A stretch of DNA of 7,762 nt from Nitrospirae bacterium GWC2_57_9 (GTDB lineage Bacteria > Nitrospirota > UBA9217), in contig MHEA01000200.1 in NCBI GenBank assembly GCA_001805085.1, positions 5,181 through 12,942 of the forward strand, written 5' to 3'. Below are positions 5,699 to 7,762 of the stretch, one piece after another (position 1 is the first letter of the stretch; each line of letters opens with the position of its first letter). Position numbers and translations under genes: made by a program. Below the pieces are notes generated by a model. That model worked only from the letters and a program-made list of their open reading frames with translations, did not search any database and was not told where the DNA came from.

Positions 5699-6697
5699 TC
5701 ACTCCACGGGAACAGGCTGCATCGCCGCGGCAACCTGCGCGGGTTTTTTCTGTTCCCGAGCCCGGTACCAGGCGACTGTCTCGGCCAGACCCTTGTCGAG
5801 CGCATAGGCAGGCGCGTAGCCCAGGATTGCCCGGGACCGCTCGATGTCCGCGCGCGAGTCCCGCACGTCGCCCGGCCGGGCGGGCCGGTGCACGATGAGG
5901 GACGATGATCCGGAGCCCCTGATAACGGCATGGGCGAGCTCGAGGATGCCGATGCTCGAGCCGCTTCCTATATTGATGCACGCGCCTGAAGCGTTCTTCG
6001 CGGTCAGGCCGAGCAGGTTTGCCTGCACGACGTCGTCTATATAGACGAAATCCCGGGTCTGGAGCCCGTCCCCTTCGATCGGGAGGGGCTCGTTCCGGAG
6101 AGCCTTCGTGATGAAGGCGGGAACCACGGCCGCATAATCGGAGCCGGGGTTCTGCCGCCTGCCGTAGACGTTGAAGTAGCGCAGGCCGATGATCTCCATG
6201 GCATGCAGCTGGCAGAAGGTCCGGGCAAGCATCTCTTTCGCCGCCTTGGTCACCGCATAGGGCGACTTGGGGTCGAGGCGCATCTGCTCCTGCTTCGGGG
6301 ACTCCGGCCCGTCGCCGTAGACGGCGCAGGAACTGGCGAACACCACGCGCCTGCAGCAGCTCTCGGCCGCGATATCGAAGATGTTGGTCGTGCCGGTAAT
6401 ATTGGCCTCGACGGAGCTGACCGGGTCCAGGATGCTCTTGGTCACGCTCGCGATCGCCGCCTGGTGCGAGATGCCGCACACCTGGTACGTCTTCATGATG
6501 GACCGGAGCAGGCCGCGGTCCAGTACGCTTCCGCGGATAAAGGTGAAATTGGGGTTGTGCAGAAAGTGGTCGATCGTATCGAGCCGGCCGGTGCTGAGGT
6601 CGTCGAGGACGATCACGCGGTAGTCTCTTTTCAGAAGTGCTTCGACAATGTTGCTGCCGATGAACCCAGCGCCGCCGGTAACCAGGATCGTTTGCAT
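5699..6697 (-). CDS. NAD-dependent nucleotide-sugar epimerase (UDP-GlcNAc/UDP-Glc 4-epimerase-like)
   Basis: This 332-residue extended SDR enzyme opens with the Rossmann motif TGGAGFIGS at 7-15. It has the catalytic set SSCAVYG at 122-128 (Ser123 aligns with the catalytic Ser of GalE), Tyr147 and Lys151 in YAVTK, then RYFNVYGRRQ at 173-182 and TRDFVYIDD at 214-222. The RYFNVYGRRQNP and AAVVPAFI segments are like the WbpP/TviC group, which interconverts UDP-GlcNAc and UDP-GalNAc, more than like classical GalE; this is a judgement from motif memory. It acts in the cytoplasm on a nucleotide sugar. The ATG at 6697 was chosen because the Rossmann fold begins there and AAGGAG sits 6 nt before it; an in-frame upstream ATG (6760) would add 21 residues of no family character. 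It lies 20 bp after the restored stop of the repeat-protein gene and may share its transcript. Confidence 0.9.
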   Translation of the reverse strand: MQTILVTGGAGFIGSNIVEALLKRDYRVIVLDDLSTGRLDTIDHFLHNPNFTFIRGSVLDRGLLRSIMKTYQVCGISHQAAIASVTKSILDPVSSVEANITGTTNIFDIAAESCCRRVVFASSCAVYGDGPESPKQEQMRLDPKSPYAVTKAAKEMLARTFCQLHAMEIIGLRYFNVYGRRQNPGSDYAAVVPAFITKALRNEPLPIEGDGLQTRDFVYIDDVVQANLLGLTAKNASGACINIGSGSSIGILELAHAVIRGSGSSSLIVHRPARPGDVRDSRADIERSRAILGYAPAYALDKGLAETVAWYRAREQKKPAQVAAAMQPVPVE

Positions 6698-6703
6698 GGC
6701 TTT

Positions 6704-6709
6704 CTCCTT
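6704..6709 (-). promoter_or_regulatory. Ribosome binding site that fixes the epimerase start
   Basis: AAGGAG in the minus-strand transcript lies 6 nt before the ATG at 6697. It decides this start against the longer reading from 6760. It sits just after the TGA at 6718-6720, where the frame-restored repeat-protein gene would end. Confidence 0.8.
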
Positions 6710-7762
6710 AAATTGGGTCAACTCGCGAGATTGGGGCTGAGAGCCGCCTCGATGGTGCAATCTTCCAGGTTAGGGCCTGCGGTGTAGACAGCTCCGTTAA
6801 GCTTTCCCCCGCTTGTTCCACCACCGGTATGTTGATATAGTAGGTCCCCTCCTCATCCTCCCTTTCAGGCGTAATCATGAAATCATCTGTGGGGACCGGC
6901 TGATCCGCTTCGAAGTTTACCTCCACGGTGCAGTCCCCCGTGATCGGACCAGTCGTGTAGGTGAGGATGGGTTCTGCCCATGTACCGCCGCACGTTCCGC
7001 CTATGGGGATCGCCACGTGAAAACCTTCCACCGGAGCAAGCGTGAACTGCACTTGTGCGCCGTTTTCAGCGGGTTGTGACTGAGGGACAACAGTGCCGCG
7101 TCCATAAGCTGTTGCCGTCACCCTATAGATAGGTGTAATAGACTGAAATCTTGCCCAGATGCTATGGTTCGAGGTTACATTCGGGAACAGGTACGTTGGC
7201 ACCGGGCCGACACTGTTTCCATCCACCAAGACGACTTCAATGGAGTTATCGGGAGCCGGGATCACGTCAAACGCTTGAGATTCGCCCTCTACCACGTTCA
7301 CGACGCCGGGCGGACTGATGCTCCCGTTTCCCTCAGTAGATGAGCCGATCTGCCAGAAACGCCTAAAACTGGCGGTGATAGTGTGATTCTCGTCTACGTT
7401 TCTAAAGGTATAGGTAAACGTTTTTTCAAAACGGCCGATTTTGACCTCTTTCCCATCTACTTTTACCTCGGAAATGATGAAAACGTCGTGCGCGTTGATC
7501 GTGAAGGACTGATCAACTCCATGGATGACCTCGATGTCGCCCGAAGGGGCTATCGTGCCGTTCCCGTCTGCAGATGCCGAGATCGTGTGCTTGATGACGG
7601 GAGGCGGGGGCACGGGCGTAAAGCTTGCGACGACTTCACAGGGTTTTGTGATTGGGCCGGTTCTGTAAGTGAGGCCGCTGAGCGAACCATCGCAGCCCGT
7701 GACGGCACTTTGATAATCAGTGGCCGGATCTACAGTAAATTCGTAGGTCTCGCCGTCTGGAA
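6708..7762 (-). CDS. InlB-type repeat surface/secreted protein (3' part, apparent C-terminal frameshift)
   Basis: The gene is open from the right edge, so its start is not in the window. The visible protein is a chain of about 70-residue divergent InlB B-type repeats (bacterial beta-grasp surface repeats). Repeats at about 7586-7365 and 7355-7146 carry GNGxIxPxG, VDG and NHxIxAxF-like ends. Repeats ending near 7620 and 6912 are a variant with a Cys pair and the signature Y-x-TGPIT-x-x-C-x-V. A PVPPPPV linker joins the first two units seen. Such proteins are exported and often serve as adhesins or structural stalks. In the frame read here the protein leaves the repeat pattern after NIPV (GTG at 6824) and ends in 37 unrelated residues at 6708. 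The -1 frame from 6822 restores the repeat (GGTSGG ... CTIEAAL) and stops at 6718. Base composition looks less GC-rich than in the downstream enzymes. Confidence 0.8.
   Translation of the reverse strand, partial: PDGETYEFTVDPATDYQSAVTGCDGSLSGLTYRTGPITKPCEVVASFTPVPPPPVIKHTISASADGNGTIAPSGDIEVIHGVDQSFTINAHDVFIISEVKVDGKEVKIGRFEKTFTYTFRNVDENHTITASFRRFWQIGSSTEGNGSISPPGVVNVVEGESQAFDVIPAPDNSIEVVLVDGNSVGPVPTYLFPNVTSNHSIWARFQSITPIYRVTATAYGRGTVVPQSQPAENGAQVQFTLAPVEGFHVAIPIGGTCGGTWAEPILTYTTGPITGDCTVEVNFEADQPVPTDDFMITPEREDEEGTYYINIPVVEQAGESLTELSTPQALTWKIAPSRRLSAPISRVDPI

Noticed and set aside
5622..6479. A 285-codon minus-strand frame inside the epimerase gene
   Set aside because: It is an out-of-frame reading of the epimerase, rich in Arg and Pro, without motifs.

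Overview
The window is a GC-rich bacterial segment whose genes all lie on the minus strand, so transcription runs from high to low coordinates. The style suggests a Gram-negative environmental bacterium: Sec-exported FnIII and InlB-type repeat proteins, exosortase-cluster-like biosynthetic genes, and short palindromic repeats between genes. Desulfobacterota or Nitrospirota-like lineages would fit, but this is an inference from style; no taxonomic marker is present.

Layout in transcription order: (1) 7762-6708, the 3' part of a secreted or surface repeat protein made of divergent InlB B-type repeats. Its last repeat is interrupted by an apparent one-base frameshift near 6822-6824. (2) 6697-5699, an NAD-dependent nucleotide-sugar epimerase of the UDP-GlcNAc/UDP-Glc 4-epimerase kind. 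(3) A 151-bp AT-rich gap with a perfect palindrome and a 9-bp periodic array. (4) 5547-3571, a glutamine-dependent asparagine synthetase-like amidotransferase. (5) 3596-3267, an acyl carrier protein. (6) 3288-1711, an AMP-forming acyl-CoA/acyl-ACP ligase. (7) A 138-bp gap with a long inverted repeat that runs into the ligase stop codon. (8) 1572-529, an N-type ATP pyrophosphatase related to the WbpG/PseA/LegA N-acetyl-sugar amidotransferases. (9) A gap of about 220 bp, then the first 103 codons of an exported fibronectin type III protein that runs off the left edge.

The core of interest is the asnB - ACP - ligase - ATP-pyrophosphatase run. The first three genes overlap by 26 and 22 nt and are almost certainly translationally coupled. 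The ligase could activate a carboxylic acid with ATP and load it on the ACP. The AsnB-like enzyme and the PP-loop enzyme each activate a substrate with ATP for attack by ammonia, an amine or sulfur. Next to a sugar epimerase, the simplest reading is synthesis of a modified (amidated, acylated or thiolated) sugar or small acyl compound for a surface polysaccharide or a secreted metabolite. The parts belong to known families, but the product cannot be read from the sequence. I saw no rRNA, tRNA, CRISPR array, transposase or integrase.
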